This document shows positions 1 through 7,976 of a stretch of 64,000 bases of DNA, piece by piece (positions within the stretch are counted from its first letter, which is position 1; each line of letters starts with the position of its first letter). The notes below the pieces were generated by a model, which was not told the origin of the DNA, ran no database searches, and saw only the letters and a list, made by a program, of their open reading frames with translations. The stretch covers positions 33,023-97,022 of the forward strand of contig NZ_JAERRK010000029.1 in assembly GCF_016741775.1 (NCBI RefSeq), in the 5' to 3' direction. The stretch is from Streptomyces actinomycinicus. Its GTDB lineage: Bacteria; Actinomycetota; Actinomycetes; Streptomycetales; Streptomycetaceae. Made by a program: the position numbers and the translations under genes.

Positions 1-139
1 CCATGCCGGGCCGGCGGTCCAGCTGGCGGTGACGCCGGTGCTGGCGCTGGCCTCGGCCGTGGACCGGGTGTGTGCTCCGTTGTTCCGGCGGAGTCGGTTC
101 TCCAATGCGTATCGGGTGGTGGCCAGGAAGGAGCGGTGA
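1..139 (+). CDS. C-terminal fragment of an unidentified protein
   Basis: An open frame runs in from the window edge and stops at TGA 137-139, leaving about 45 residues that end NAYRVVARKER. Codon third positions are almost all G or C, as in the neighbouring genes, so this looks like a true gene end. The tail is basic and has no catalytic motif. Similar endings occur on class I methyltransferases, but that is only an impression, and the function cannot be called without the upstream sequence. Confidence 0.5.
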   Translation, partial: HAGPAVQLAVTPVLALASAVDRVCAPLFRRSRFSNAYRVVARKER

Positions 140-162
140 GAGCGGACGACGGCCGTGTGCCG

Positions 163-455
163 GGTGCGGGTGCGTGGTGGCCGGTCGCGCAGTTCCCCGC
201 GCCCCCTGCGGGGCCCGTCTGTCGTTCGTTGGCTGCGGGTGCGTGGTGGCCGGTCGCGCAGTTCCCCGCGCCCCCTGCGGGGCCCGTCTGTCGTTCGTTG
301 GCTGCGGGTGCGTTGTGGTTGGTCGCGCAGTTCCCCGCGCCCCTTGCGGGGTCCGTCTGTCGTTCGTTGGCTGCGGGTGCGTTGTGGTTGGTCGCGCAGT
401 TCCCCGCGCCCCTTGCGGGGCCCGTCTGTCGTTCGTTGGCTGCGGGTGTGTTGTC
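163..455. repeat. Four 69-bp tandem repeats filling the gap after the first gene
   Basis: Units start at about 163, 232, 301 and 370, followed by a partial fifth. Each contains GGTCGCGCAGTTCCCCGCGC followed by a short GC hairpin (GCCCC/GGGGC). Units 1-2 and units 3-4 are near-identical pairs that differ mainly at GTGGTGGCC versus GTTGTGGTT. 69 is a multiple of three, so all frames stay open, but I see no start or ribosome site. The same core recurs at 7609-7910 and, inverted, near 52800. The rest of the 140-480 gap holds nothing I recognise. Confidence 0.85.
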
Positions 456-480
456 GGGGAGGCGCGGCGCTCGGCGGGTG

Positions 481-1683
481 TCAGCCTCGCAGCGGCAGTG
501 CCTGGCCGGCCACCACCAGGAGTACCTGTTCGCATTCGGCCGCGAAGCCCGCGTTCAGGCGGCCCAGTTCGTCCCGGTACCGTCGGCCGGAGGCCGTCGC
601 CGGAACGATTCCCGAGCCGACCTCGTTGGACACCGCCACGACGGTCCGCCGGGCCGCGCGCACCGCATCCGTCAGCTCGCGCACCCGCTCCCGCAGGGCC
701 TTCTCGCCGCCGCCCGCCCATTCCGCGTCGTCCCACGCCCCGACCGAGTCCATCACGTCCGTCAGCCACAGCGACAGACAGTCGATCAGCAGCGGCGGGC
801 CCTCCTCGCCCAGCAGCGGCACCAGATCCGTCGTCTCCGTCGTACGCCATGACCCCGGCCGCCGCTCCCGGTGCGCCGCCACCCGCGCCGCCCACTCGCC
901 GTCCCCGTTGCGCGTGCCGCCGGTCGCCACGTACAGCACCTCCGGGAAGGACTCCAGCCGCCGCTCCGCCTCCACCGACTTGCCCGAGCGCGCCCCGCCC
1001 AGCACCAGCGTCCGGCGCGGCACGTCCGGCACATCCTCGTACACCCCGGTCACCAGCGTCGTACCGTCCGGCACCGCCCGCGCCCCGGCCGCCGCGAGCC
1101 GGCGCCGCAACTCGGGTCCCGGCGGCACGTCGTGGTCCAGGTGGACGGCGACGACGTCCGTCGTGGGGCCCGCCGAGCCCACCGCACGGAGCCGGGCGAG
1201 CGCGTCCGGGCGGCCCACCACGTCCGCGAGGACCAGGTCGTAGGAGTCCGCCGTCGCCTCCTCCAGACCGGCCGGCGCCCCGCCCGGCGGCAGATACAGC
1301 AGCCGCTGCCCGTCCGGCCCGGTCACCGCGTACCCGGTGCCGCCCGCGTCCATCGCCACGGCCCGCACCCGATGCCCCGTCAGCAGCGCCAACTCCCGTC
1401 CGTCCGGTACCCGGCCGGGGTGCGGCAGCCCCGCCGGCACCTCCACCGCCGGGCCGTCGTGCGGATGCGACAGCAGCACCTGCCGTACCCCGCCCAGTGA
1501 ACGCCCGGCCCGGGCCGCGGCGAACGCCGCCCCCGGCGTCAGGTCCAGCAGCAGCGAGCCGTCCACGAGCACCGCGGTCGCGGCCCGGGCGTCCGGCCCG
1601 AGCGCGGTCGCACAGGCGGCACAGGGACAGTCGGGGCGGGGCAGCCCCAGCGGGGCACCGGTACCGAGCAGAGTTGCTTCCAC
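481..1683 (-). CDS. cobU: Metallo-beta-lactamase-like domain fused to adenosylcobinamide kinase / guanylyltransferase
   Basis: The C-terminal half (from about residue 222) is the CobU/CobP enzyme, which phosphorylates adenosylcobinamide and adds GMP in the late cobalamin (B12) pathway. It carries the P-loop GGARSGKS at 229-236. Residues 1-215 resemble a PhnP-type metallo-beta-lactamase fold: LGTGAPLG at the start and a CPCAAC cysteine cluster at 19-24. The expected HxHxDH metal motif reads only SHPHDGPA (72-79), so this half may be inactive. The GTG at 1683 is preferred because GGTGAG precedes it by about 9 nt; a GTG at 1704 would add seven residues. No other cobalamin gene is in the window. 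The kinase assignment is firm; the role of the first half is unknown. Confidence 0.9.
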   Translation of the reverse strand: MEATLLGTGAPLGLPRPDCPCAACATALGPDARAATAVLVDGSLLLDLTPGAAFAAARAGRSLGGVRQVLLSHPHDGPAVEVPAGLPHPGRVPDGRELALLTGHRVRAVAMDAGGTGYAVTGPDGQRLLYLPPGGAPAGLEEATADSYDLVLADVVGRPDALARLRAVGSAGPTTDVVAVHLDHDVPPGPELRRRLAAAGARAVPDGTTLVTGVYEDVPDVPRRTLVLGGARSGKSVEAERRLESFPEVLYVATGGTRNGDGEWAARVAAHRERRPGSWRTTETTDLVPLLGEEGPPLLIDCLSLWLTDVMDSVGAWDDAEWAGGGEKALRERVRELTDAVRAARRTVVAVSNEVGSGIVPATASGRRYRDELGRLNAGFAAECEQVLLVVAGQALPLRG

Positions 1684-1851
1684 GCACCGATTCTCACCCG
1701 CCACCGCAGCTCTCGCCCCACCGGCGGCCCCTGAGGGGCGTCGACGGGGCCCCGCCGCCCCCGTGGACGCGCAGATGATCCAGGTCCTCTAACGGCCGAC
1801 CCGGTGGAGCGAATACGCTGCCCGGCAGGTGTTGGATCAAAGGAGGCCCAC

Positions 1852-2061
1852 ATGACGGCATGGAAGTGGCGGTTCGAGAAGGCCGACGGGACGGAGGTCC
1901 AGCCTGCGGTGCTGCCCGAGGAGTTCACCACGCAGGGGGACGCCGAGTCCTGGATCGGCGAGAACTGGAAGGAACTGCGGGAGGGCGGGGCCGACCAGGT
2001 GCGGCTGTTCGAGGAGACCGACGAGATCTACGGCCCGATGAGCCTGCACGCCGACGCGTGA
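1852..2061 (+). CDS. Small conserved hypothetical protein (69 aa)
   Basis: The protein starts MTAWKWRFEKADGTEV and is acidic, with tryptophans in the first half (WKWRF, SWIGENWKEL). The ATG at 1852 has a strong AAAGGAGG ribosome site nine bases upstream, which rules out the longer in-frame start at 1804. A possible -10 box, TACGCT, lies at 1814-1819. I recognise no domain with known chemistry. Small proteins with this sequence style are widespread in Streptomyces. It stands alone between the cobU fusion and the convergent protease gene. Confidence 0.85.
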   Translation: MTAWKWRFEKADGTEVQPAVLPEEFTTQGDAESWIGENWKELREGGADQVRLFEETDEIYGPMSLHADA

Positions 2062-2099
2062 TCCCGACCCGGGCGGGGGCGTGAGGAGGGGTTCCCTCC

Positions 2100-3173
2100 T
2101 CACTGCTCGCCCAGCGTCACCTCGGTCTTCCTCTCGTCGCCCTCGCGCTCGAACGTCACCGAGGTCCGCTGTCCCGGCTTCTGGGCCGCCAGTGCCTCGG
2201 AGAGCGAGGTGATGGTGGTGATGGGCTCGTCGCCGACGGCGGTGATGATGTCGCCGGCCTGCAGGCCCGCCTTGTCCGCCGCGCCGCCGGGAACGACGCT
2301 GACCACCGCCACGCCGGCCGGCCGGTACTGGTCGTCCACGACCGTCCGGGCGGTGATGCCGAGGGCCGCCCGCCCGGAGTCGACGACCTTGCCCTCCCTG
2401 ATGATCTGGTCGGCGACCGTCCGCACCATGGACGCGGGGATCGCGAAGCCGATGCCGGGCGCCGCGCTGCCGCCGAAGCTCGGGTCGGCCGCGGCGAGCG
2501 TCGGGATGCCGATCACCTGACCGTCCAGGTCGACCAGGGCGCCGCCGCTGTTGCCGGGGTTGATGTCGGCCGAGGTCTGCACCATGTTCGCGATCGTCGC
2601 GCCCGTGCCGCCGCCCTCGTCGCCCTCGCTGACGGTCCGTCCGGTAGCCGAGACGATGCCCTGGGTCACGCTGGACGACAGCCCGAGCGGCGACCCCATG
2701 GCCAGCACGATCTTGCCGACCTCCACCTTGTCGGAGTCCCCGAACACGGCCGGCCTCAGACCGGCCGGGATCCGGTTCAGCCTGATCACGGCGAGATCCT
2801 GCTCGGGGTAGGAGTAGACCAGGCTCGCGGTGAGCGGCTCCTCACTGTTGGCCGTGGTCACCTGGAAGGTCTTCTCCGTCCCGACCACGTGCGCGTTGGT
2901 GACGATGTGCCCCTTGTCGTCGTACACCACCCCCGAGCCGAGGTCGTGCCGCCCCTGGATCTGCACGACCGACGGAAGGACCTCCTTGATGACCCTGCGG
3001 AACCGTTGCTCCAGGTCCTCCGCGGACATGGGTGCCGCCGCCCGCGTGGCCGCCGCGGTGTCCTCACCGGCCCCGGCGGCGGGACCGGTGCAACCGCCTG
3101 CCAGAGCCGCGCAGCACACCAGCGCGACACACACGACGGCCGTCCGCAGGGCACGGGTACGGGAAGCGTCCAT
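2100..3173 (-). CDS. HtrA/DegP-type S1C serine protease with PDZ domain, exported
   Basis: This is an envelope protease that probably degrades or refolds damaged exported proteins. The N-terminus is a signal sequence ending AGGC at Cys28, likely a lipoprotein anchor although the lipobox is not ideal. The catalytic triad is visible: His95 in VTNAHVVG, Asp126 in EQDLAVIRLN, and Ser209 in INPGNSGGAL. A PDZ domain occupies about 265-350 (GAADKAGLQAGDII). The length of 357 aa is usual for actinobacterial members with one PDZ domain. The gene lies on the minus strand, convergent with the small gene at 1852-2061. Family assignment is secure; the substrate is unknown. Confidence 0.93.
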   Translation of the reverse strand: MDASRTRALRTAVVCVALVCCAALAGGCTGPAAGAGEDTAAATRAAAPMSAEDLEQRFRRVIKEVLPSVVQIQGRHDLGSGVVYDDKGHIVTNAHVVGTEKTFQVTTANSEEPLTASLVYSYPEQDLAVIRLNRIPAGLRPAVFGDSDKVEVGKIVLAMGSPLGLSSSVTQGIVSATGRTVSEGDEGGGTGATIANMVQTSADINPGNSGGALVDLDGQVIGIPTLAAADPSFGGSAAPGIGFAIPASMVRTVADQIIREGKVVDSGRAALGITARTVVDDQYRPAGVAVVSVVPGGAADKAGLQAGDIITAVGDEPITTITSLSEALAAQKPGQRTSVTFEREGDERKTEVTLGEQ

Positions 3174-3230
3174 GCCCCGAGTCTCGCCGTGCGGTGATCA
3201 CGCGGCGCGTGCTGTTGCCCCGAACGGGCC

Positions 3231-4055
3231 TCAGCCCCGCACGCCGCACAGATGCAGCAGCGCCGCCACCCCGCGGTAGGGATCCGTGCGGCCGGCCCGC
3301 TCCTCGGCCGCCAGCAGCGTCTCCAGGTCGTCCGGGACCGCCGCGTCGTCAGCCGCCGTGTCCGTGAAGACCTGGACGCCGTACCAGGCGTGCAGGGGGG
3401 CCGCGATGCCGTCGAGCGTGGCGGCGAGCGCCGGCAGCCGGTCGGCGCGGACGTCGGGACCGACACGGACGGGTGTCCCGCCGCTCGGGCCGGTCCGGGC
3501 GTGGGGAAGGCAGGCGCTGGTGTCGAGGGCGGCCAGGGCGCCCGCCCAGTCACCGGACAGTCCCGGGCGCATGGCGAGCGCGTCGCCGTTGCGGACCAGC
3601 AGGGAGAGGAGGCCACCAGGGGCCAGCATCCGCGCCAGGCCCGCCACCAGCGGGTCGGGCTCCTCCACGTACATCAGGACGCCGTGGCACAGCACCACGT
3701 CGAAGCTGCCCGGCAGGAAGTGCACGCCGGTGTCACGCCCGTCGCTCTGCACCAGCCGCACCCGGTCCCGGATGCCTTCCGGCTCCCGGGCCAGCGCCTC
3801 CCGGGCGGCGGTGAGCATGGCCGTGTCCTGCTCGACCCCGGTCACCTGGTGGCCGAGCCGGGCCAGCCGCAGCGCCTGCGTGCCCCGGCCCATCCCCACG
3901 TCGAGCACCCGCAGCCGCTGCCCGACCGGGAACCGCCCGGCCATCTGCTCGTCCAGCTGCCGGGCGACCAGCTCCTGCCGTACGACATCGCGGAGCCCGC
4001 CCGGCGCGGTCAGCCGGTCATCGGCCGCATTCCCGGTGAAGGAGTCTGCGCTCAG
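3231..4055 (-). CDS. Class I SAM-dependent methyltransferase
   Basis: The Rossmann SAM-binding motif VLDVGMGRG is at about 50-58, followed by the acidic ribose-binding residue in VTGVEQD and by SDGRDTG and FDVVLCHGVLMYVE, the usual motif II-III order. The order resembles CmoA/UbiE-like small-molecule or tRNA methyltransferases, but the substrate cannot be told. No ATG, GTG or TTG fits the N-terminus well. The likely start is CTG at 4055 inside CTGA, overlapping the upstream stop by 4 nt, with GGAGAG four bases before it. An internal ATG near 3949 would cut off the first 38 residues. It is translationally coupled to the DUF3043 gene. Confidence 0.82.
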   Translation of the reverse strand: MSADSFTGNAADDRLTAPGGLRDVVRQELVARQLDEQMAGRFPVGQRLRVLDVGMGRGTQALRLARLGHQVTGVEQDTAMLTAAREALAREPEGIRDRVRLVQSDGRDTGVHFLPGSFDVVLCHGVLMYVEEPDPLVAGLARMLAPGGLLSLLVRNGDALAMRPGLSGDWAGALAALDTSACLPHARTGPSGGTPVRVGPDVRADRLPALAATLDGIAAPLHAWYGVQVFTDTAADDAAVPDDLETLLAAEERAGRTDPYRGVAALLHLCGVRG

Positions 4056-4651
4056 GGCCGCTCTCCGCGCTTGACCTGCGGCTTCGGCAGCCGGAGCCGG
4101 CGCATCTGCAGGGAGCGCATCAGGGCGTAGGCGACCGCGCCACGCGTCTTCTCGCCCGGGAACCGCTCGGCGAGCCGCTTCTTCAGCCGGAAGCCGCTGA
4201 CCGCCGAGTCCAGCACGATCAGCACGATCACGACCAGCCACAGCAGCAGCGCCACGCTCTGGACGCTCGACACCCGCACCACGCTCAGCACGAGGATCAC
4301 CACGGCGAGCGGCAGGAAGAACTCCGCCACGTTGTACCGCGAGTCCACCCAGTCCCGGGCGAACCGGCGGACCGGACCCCGGTCGCGGGCCGGCAGGTAC
4401 CGCTCGACACCGCCGGCCAGCGCCTGGCGCTGCCGCTCCAGCGCCTGCCGCCGCTCCTCGCGCTGGCGCTTGGCGGCCTCCTTGCGGGTCGTCGGCGTGT
4501 TGGCGACGCTGCGGCGCTGGGACTGGGCCTCACTGCGCTTGGGCGTGGGCCGGCCCTTGGGGGCCTGCGGGTCACGGGTCTGCTTGGAGAAGTTCACCGG
4601 CGCCTTGTCGGCGGTCGGGGCCTTCTCTTCCTTGGCACGGCTACGGAACAC
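4052..4651 (-). CDS. DUF3043 family membrane protein
   Basis: This 199-residue actinobacterial protein of unknown function has a very basic, charged N-terminal half (rich in K, R, Q and E; residues 1-105), two adjacent transmembrane helices at about 109-127 and 131-149, and a basic tail. The chosen GTG start at 4651 gives MFRSRAKEEKAP, the normal beginning of the family; frames further upstream are proline-rich and unlike coding sequence. Its stop overlaps the methyltransferase start. The gene is divergent from pspA, so the pair may share envelope-stress control, but that is inference. Confidence 0.87.
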   Translation of the reverse strand: MFRSRAKEEKAPTADKAPVNFSKQTRDPQAPKGRPTPKRSEAQSQRRSVANTPTTRKEAAKRQREERRQALERQRQALAGGVERYLPARDRGPVRRFARDWVDSRYNVAEFFLPLAVVILVLSVVRVSSVQSVALLLWLVVIVLIVLDSAVSGFRLKKRLAERFPGEKTRGAVAYALMRSLQMRRLRLPKPQVKRGERP

Positions 4652-4809
4652 AAAACCCAAGGGTACGGGCTGCACCCGCCCGGACCCCAGTCCGGTGGGG
4701 AACGATCCGGCAACACCGGGCGTCTCCAGTGGAACAGGGAGGGTGTTTCCCGGCGGGGCCCGGCCGGGGGCCGCGGGGCCTGGTGGGATCACCTACTCCT
4801 TACGCCGGA

Positions 4810-4902
4810 GCGACAGGACCCGCAGTCGTCCTCGGGGATGAGCGCATCGCCCCGCGAACGGTGCGGTAATGGAGGCAGGGCCCGTACTGTGGGTCCTGTC
4901 GC
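4810..4902. promoter_or_regulatory. 12-bp perfect inverted repeat upstream of pspA
   Basis: GCGACAGGACCC at 4810-4821 is repeated as its exact reverse complement at 4891-4902, 69 nt apart. Both lie between the divergent DUF3043 and pspA genes, 44 nt before the pspA start. It could be a two-site operator or the base of a long leader hairpin. A possible -10 box, TACTGT (4885-4890), abuts the right arm. Confidence 0.5.
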
Positions 4903-4945
4903 AGGATGTGAGCTGGAGTCCGTCAGAAGGGGGCGCGCGAAGCCC

Positions 4946-5737
4946 ATGAGCGGTGTCATGAAGCGTATGGGGATGATCTTCCGCGCGAAGGCGAACAAGG
5001 CCCTTGACCGGGCCGAGGACCCGCGCGAAACCCTCGATTACTCCTACCAGAAGCAGCTGGAGCTGCTGCAGAAGGTGCGGCGCGGTGTCGCCGACGTGGC
5101 GACCAGCCGCAAGCGCCTGGAACTCCAGCTCAACCAGCTGCAGCAGCAGTCCTCCAAGCTCGAGGACCAGGGCCGCAAGGCGCTCGCGCTCGGCCGGGAG
5201 GACCTGGCCCGCGAGGCGCTGTCCCGGCGCGCCGCCCTCCAGCAGCAGGTGACGGACCTCGAGACGCAGCACGCGACCCTGCAGGGCGAGGAGGAGAAGC
5301 TCACCCTCGCGGCCCAGCGCCTCCAGGCCAAGGTGGACGCCTTCCGGACGAAGAAGGAGACCATCAAGGCCACCTACACCGCCGCCCAGGCCCAGACCCG
5401 CATCGGCGAGGCCTTCTCCGGCATCTCCGAGGAGATGGGCGACGTCGGCCTGGCCATCCAGCGCGCCGAGGACAAGACCGCCCAGCTCCAGGCCCGGGCC
5501 GGCGCCATCGACGAGCTGCTCGCCTCCGGCGCCCTCGACGACCAGTCCGGCATGCACAAGGACGACATCCAGGCCGAGCTGGACCGGCTGTCCGGTGGTA
5601 CGGATGTAGAGCTGGAACTGCAGCGCATGAAGGCCGAGCTGGCCGGAGGCTCCCCGCAGCAGGCCATCGAGGGCGGCACCGGCCAGGGGCAGTCCCAGCA
5701 GCAGCCGCAGGACACCCCGCGCTTCGACAAGCAGTAG
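4946..5737 (+). CDS. pspA: PspA/IM30 phage-shock protein A
   Basis: This peripheral membrane protein oligomerises on the cytoplasmic face and protects the membrane during envelope stress. It is a long coiled-coil protein of 263 aa, beginning MSGVMKRMGMIFRAKANK and with DRAEDPRETLDYSY near residue 20, the normal PspA opening. A Q/G-rich tail follows about residue 230. The ATG at 4946 matches the family length; in-frame codons before it are untypical. It is followed after 34 nt by pspAA, making an actinobacterial pspA-pspAA operon without the pspBC membrane partners in this window. Confidence 0.95.
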   Translation: MSGVMKRMGMIFRAKANKALDRAEDPRETLDYSYQKQLELLQKVRRGVADVATSRKRLELQLNQLQQQSSKLEDQGRKALALGREDLAREALSRRAALQQQVTDLETQHATLQGEEEKLTLAAQRLQAKVDAFRTKKETIKATYTAAQAQTRIGEAFSGISEEMGDVGLAIQRAEDKTAQLQARAGAIDELLASGALDDQSGMHKDDIQAELDRLSGGTDVELELQRMKAELAGGSPQQAIEGGTGQGQSQQQPQDTPRFDKQ

Positions 5738-5771
5738 GGCGGCGCCGGGACCCCGAGCCGAGGAGGCCGAC

Positions 5772-6050
5772 GTGATCGTACGGATCATGGGGGAGGGCCA
5801 GGTGAGGCTGGACGACGTCCACCTCACCGAGCTGAACAAGCTGGACGACGAGCTGCTCATGGAGATGGAGAGCGGCGACGAGGAGGGCTTCCGCCGCACG
5901 CTCGGCGCCCTCCTCGAATCCGTCCGCCGGCTCGGCACCCCGCTGCCGGACGAGGCCCTGGAACCCTCGGAACTGATCCTCCCGGCCCCGGACGCGTCGC
6001 TGACCGAGGTCAGGGAGCTGCTCGGCGACGACGGGCTGATCCCGGGCTGA
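5772..6050 (+). CDS. pspAA: PspA-associated protein PspAA
   Basis: This 92-residue acidic protein (MIVRIMGEGQVRLDDVHLT at the start) matches the small partner encoded directly after pspA in actinobacteria, cyanobacteria and archaea. It has no catalytic motif and probably binds PspA. The GTG start at 5772 follows AGGAGG at 5761-5766. The neighbourhood is the main support for the role. Confidence 0.9.
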   Translation: MIVRIMGEGQVRLDDVHLTELNKLDDELLMEMESGDEEGFRRTLGALLESVRRLGTPLPDEALEPSELILPAPDASLTEVRELLGDDGLIPG

Positions 6051-6111
6051 TCCCGGGATGATCCCGAGCCGGGTCCGGGCCGGTCCCGCCGGGCCGGCCT
6101 GCGGCGCCGGG

Positions 6112-7482
6112 TCAGCGCAGGGTGAACCAGGTGGAGCGGGACTTCTGCCACTCCGGGTGGGTGAGGTCCTTCGCCTCGACGCCGTCGCCGTACAGATCGG
6201 CGGAACCGTCGTCGGTGATCAGCTGCACCCGGGCGCCGGCGGCGGTCGGATCGGGCACGGACACCACGGACTCCCAGCCACCCGCATCCGCCGTCGGCAG
6301 GTCCAGCACCTTCACCGGCCGGTGTCCGGCGACGCCGTCCCAGGAGTAGAGGGCGTACGGGTCGCTGTTGTCGTCGGCGGCCCAGGACCCGGCCACGATC
6401 AGGAACTGCCCCTGGTCGTTGCGGCGCAGATCGCGTACGGCGAGACCGCCGAGGTCCAGCTCGATCGGCGTGCCGAAGACCGCCTTGGTGCCACGCGCCA
6501 CCTGGTCCATGTTCGTGACCGGCACGATCAGTGCCTTCCCGCCGTTCTGCGGCGGCACCAGCGGGGCGCGGAAGCCGACGTAGGCGGTGGTGGTGGAGCC
6601 GGGGGCGAACTCGAGCCCCTCGACGTTGAAGCCGTCGATCTGCTTCGGGACCTGCCCGGCGGCCGTCCCGGCGGCGAAGCCGTAGCGGTCGCCGTTGGCC
6701 TCGTCCCAGGCCACCAGGTCGTCGCGGAGCCGGTGCCCGGCGGTGCCGAAGGACAGCTGGGTGGCGGCGCCCGCACCGGAGAGGGTCGTGGTGAACACGG
6801 TGTTGCGGTCCGGCTTGTACTCGCCGTCCTTGTTGTTGCCCAGTGAGCCCGTCCAGTAGACCGTGTTGCCGACGCGAGCCGCCCCCTCGATGTCGACCTC
6901 CTTGTCCGCGCCCAGCGCGGCGTCGAGGTCCCAGCCGCGTACCGGCGCGCCGGAGGCGGAGCCGTCGTACAGGCGCAGGGTGTTGTCCTCGTCGTTGGCG
7001 ACGAGGACGTACCCGCCGCCGGCGTCCACCGCCGCCGAGGCGTCCGAGGCGCCGGTCAGGTAGCGGGCGTCGGGGCTGTGCTGGACGGCCGGGGAGGCCG
7101 CGTAGTGCAGGGTCGTGGTGGCCGTCCTGCCGCCCAGGCCGGTGACCTTCAGGGTGAGGTCGGTGTAGCCGCGGGCCTGCGCGGTGACGGCGACGGTGCG
7201 GGCGGTGCCGGTGCCGGTGACGTGGACGTCGGTGGTGCCGGCCACCGTGGTGCGGCTGCTCCTGGTCGCGGTGACCGTCAGCGCGGAGGCGTCGGCGCCG
7301 CTCTGGGCGACGGTCACGGCGACGGTGGGGTCGCCGGTGCCGCCGACGGCGCCGGACAGGTAGGCGGCCGACAGCTTGATCGTCGGGGTGCCGTAGGTGA
7401 CGGCCCGCGCGGTGCCGGGCAGGGCCGAGGCCGACAGGAGGGTGAGAGCGGCGACGCACCAGAGCGGTGAGCGGGGGCGCAT
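6112..7482 (-). CDS. Secreted DUF3616 domain protein with Ig-like N-terminal region
   Basis: A Sec signal peptide (MRPRSPLWCVAALTLLSASA, cut near TARA) leads into a Thr/Val-rich beta region at about 30-135 that looks like a bacterial Ig-like fold. The remainder is a beta-propeller-like DUF3616 domain, recognised by DKEVDIEGAARVGNTVYWTG and DGFNVEGLEFAPG. The enzymatic role is unknown. ATG 7482 is preferred over an upstream frame start because AAAGG precedes it by seven bases and the signal peptide begins there. The gene is divergent from the repeat-filled gap and the histidine kinase; nothing ties it to them. Confidence 0.85.
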   Translation of the reverse strand: MRPRSPLWCVAALTLLSASALPGTARAVTYGTPTIKLSAAYLSGAVGGTGDPTVAVTVAQSGADASALTVTATRSSRTTVAGTTDVHVTGTGTARTVAVTAQARGYTDLTLKVTGLGGRTATTTLHYAASPAVQHSPDARYLTGASDASAAVDAGGGYVLVANDEDNTLRLYDGSASGAPVRGWDLDAALGADKEVDIEGAARVGNTVYWTGSLGNNKDGEYKPDRNTVFTTTLSGAGAATQLSFGTAGHRLRDDLVAWDEANGDRYGFAAGTAAGQVPKQIDGFNVEGLEFAPGSTTTAYVGFRAPLVPPQNGGKALIVPVTNMDQVARGTKAVFGTPIELDLGGLAVRDLRRNDQGQFLIVAGSWAADDNSDPYALYSWDGVAGHRPVKVLDLPTADAGGWESVVSVPDPTAAGARVQLITDDGSADLYGDGVEAKDLTHPEWQKSRSTWFTLR

Positions 7483-7608
7483 GGAGTGCCTTTCGTCGAC
7501 GGTTGCATGCCGAGGAGGAGGCTGAGCAGTTCCGGCCAACTCCGCGCGACACCTGACGGGCCGTCGGCCGACGAGTCGCCCAACAGCTCGGTGGGACGCC
7601 GTTCCGGC

Positions 7609-7910
7609 ACGTGCGGGTGCGTGGTCGCCGGCCGCGCCGTCCCCCTGCTTCTTGGGTGCGCCGTTTTCGGCTTGCGGGTGCGTGGTGGTTCGTCGCGCAG
7701 CTCCCCCCGCGCCCCTTGGGTGCGCCGTCTTCGGCTTGCGGGTGCGTGGTGGCCGGTCGCGCAGTCCCCCTGCTTCTTGGGTGCGCCGTTTTCGGCTTGC
7801 GGGTGCGTGGTGGTTCGTCGCGCAGTTCCCCGCGCCCCTTGGGTGCGCCGTTGTCGGCTTGCGGGTGCGTGGTGGCTCGTCGCGTAGTTCCCCGCACCCC
7901 CCTGGGGGGC
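7609..7910. repeat. Five imperfect 61-64-bp tandem repeats
   Basis: Units carry CTTGCGGGTGCGTGGTGG (starts near 7671, 7735, 7796 and 7858) followed by GTCGCGCAGTTCCCCGCGCC or a variant with CCCCTGCTTCTTGGG. The core matches the 69-bp repeats at 163-455. The 7483-7976 gap contains nothing else I can identify except the probable start region of the kinase gene. The repeats leave a long + frame open from 7611, but the coding start of the kinase is at 7977. Confidence 0.8.
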
Positions 7911-7976
7911 TTCGGTCGTCTTTCCTCGTGCTCCTTCGGGGTCCGGGCTGCCCGGGGGAACCGTACTGTTCTGGTC

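Noticed and set aside
72..1778. Plus-strand open frames through the 69-bp repeats into cobU
   Set aside because: Repeat length is a multiple of three, which keeps frames open; there is no ribosome site and the frames run antisense over cobU.
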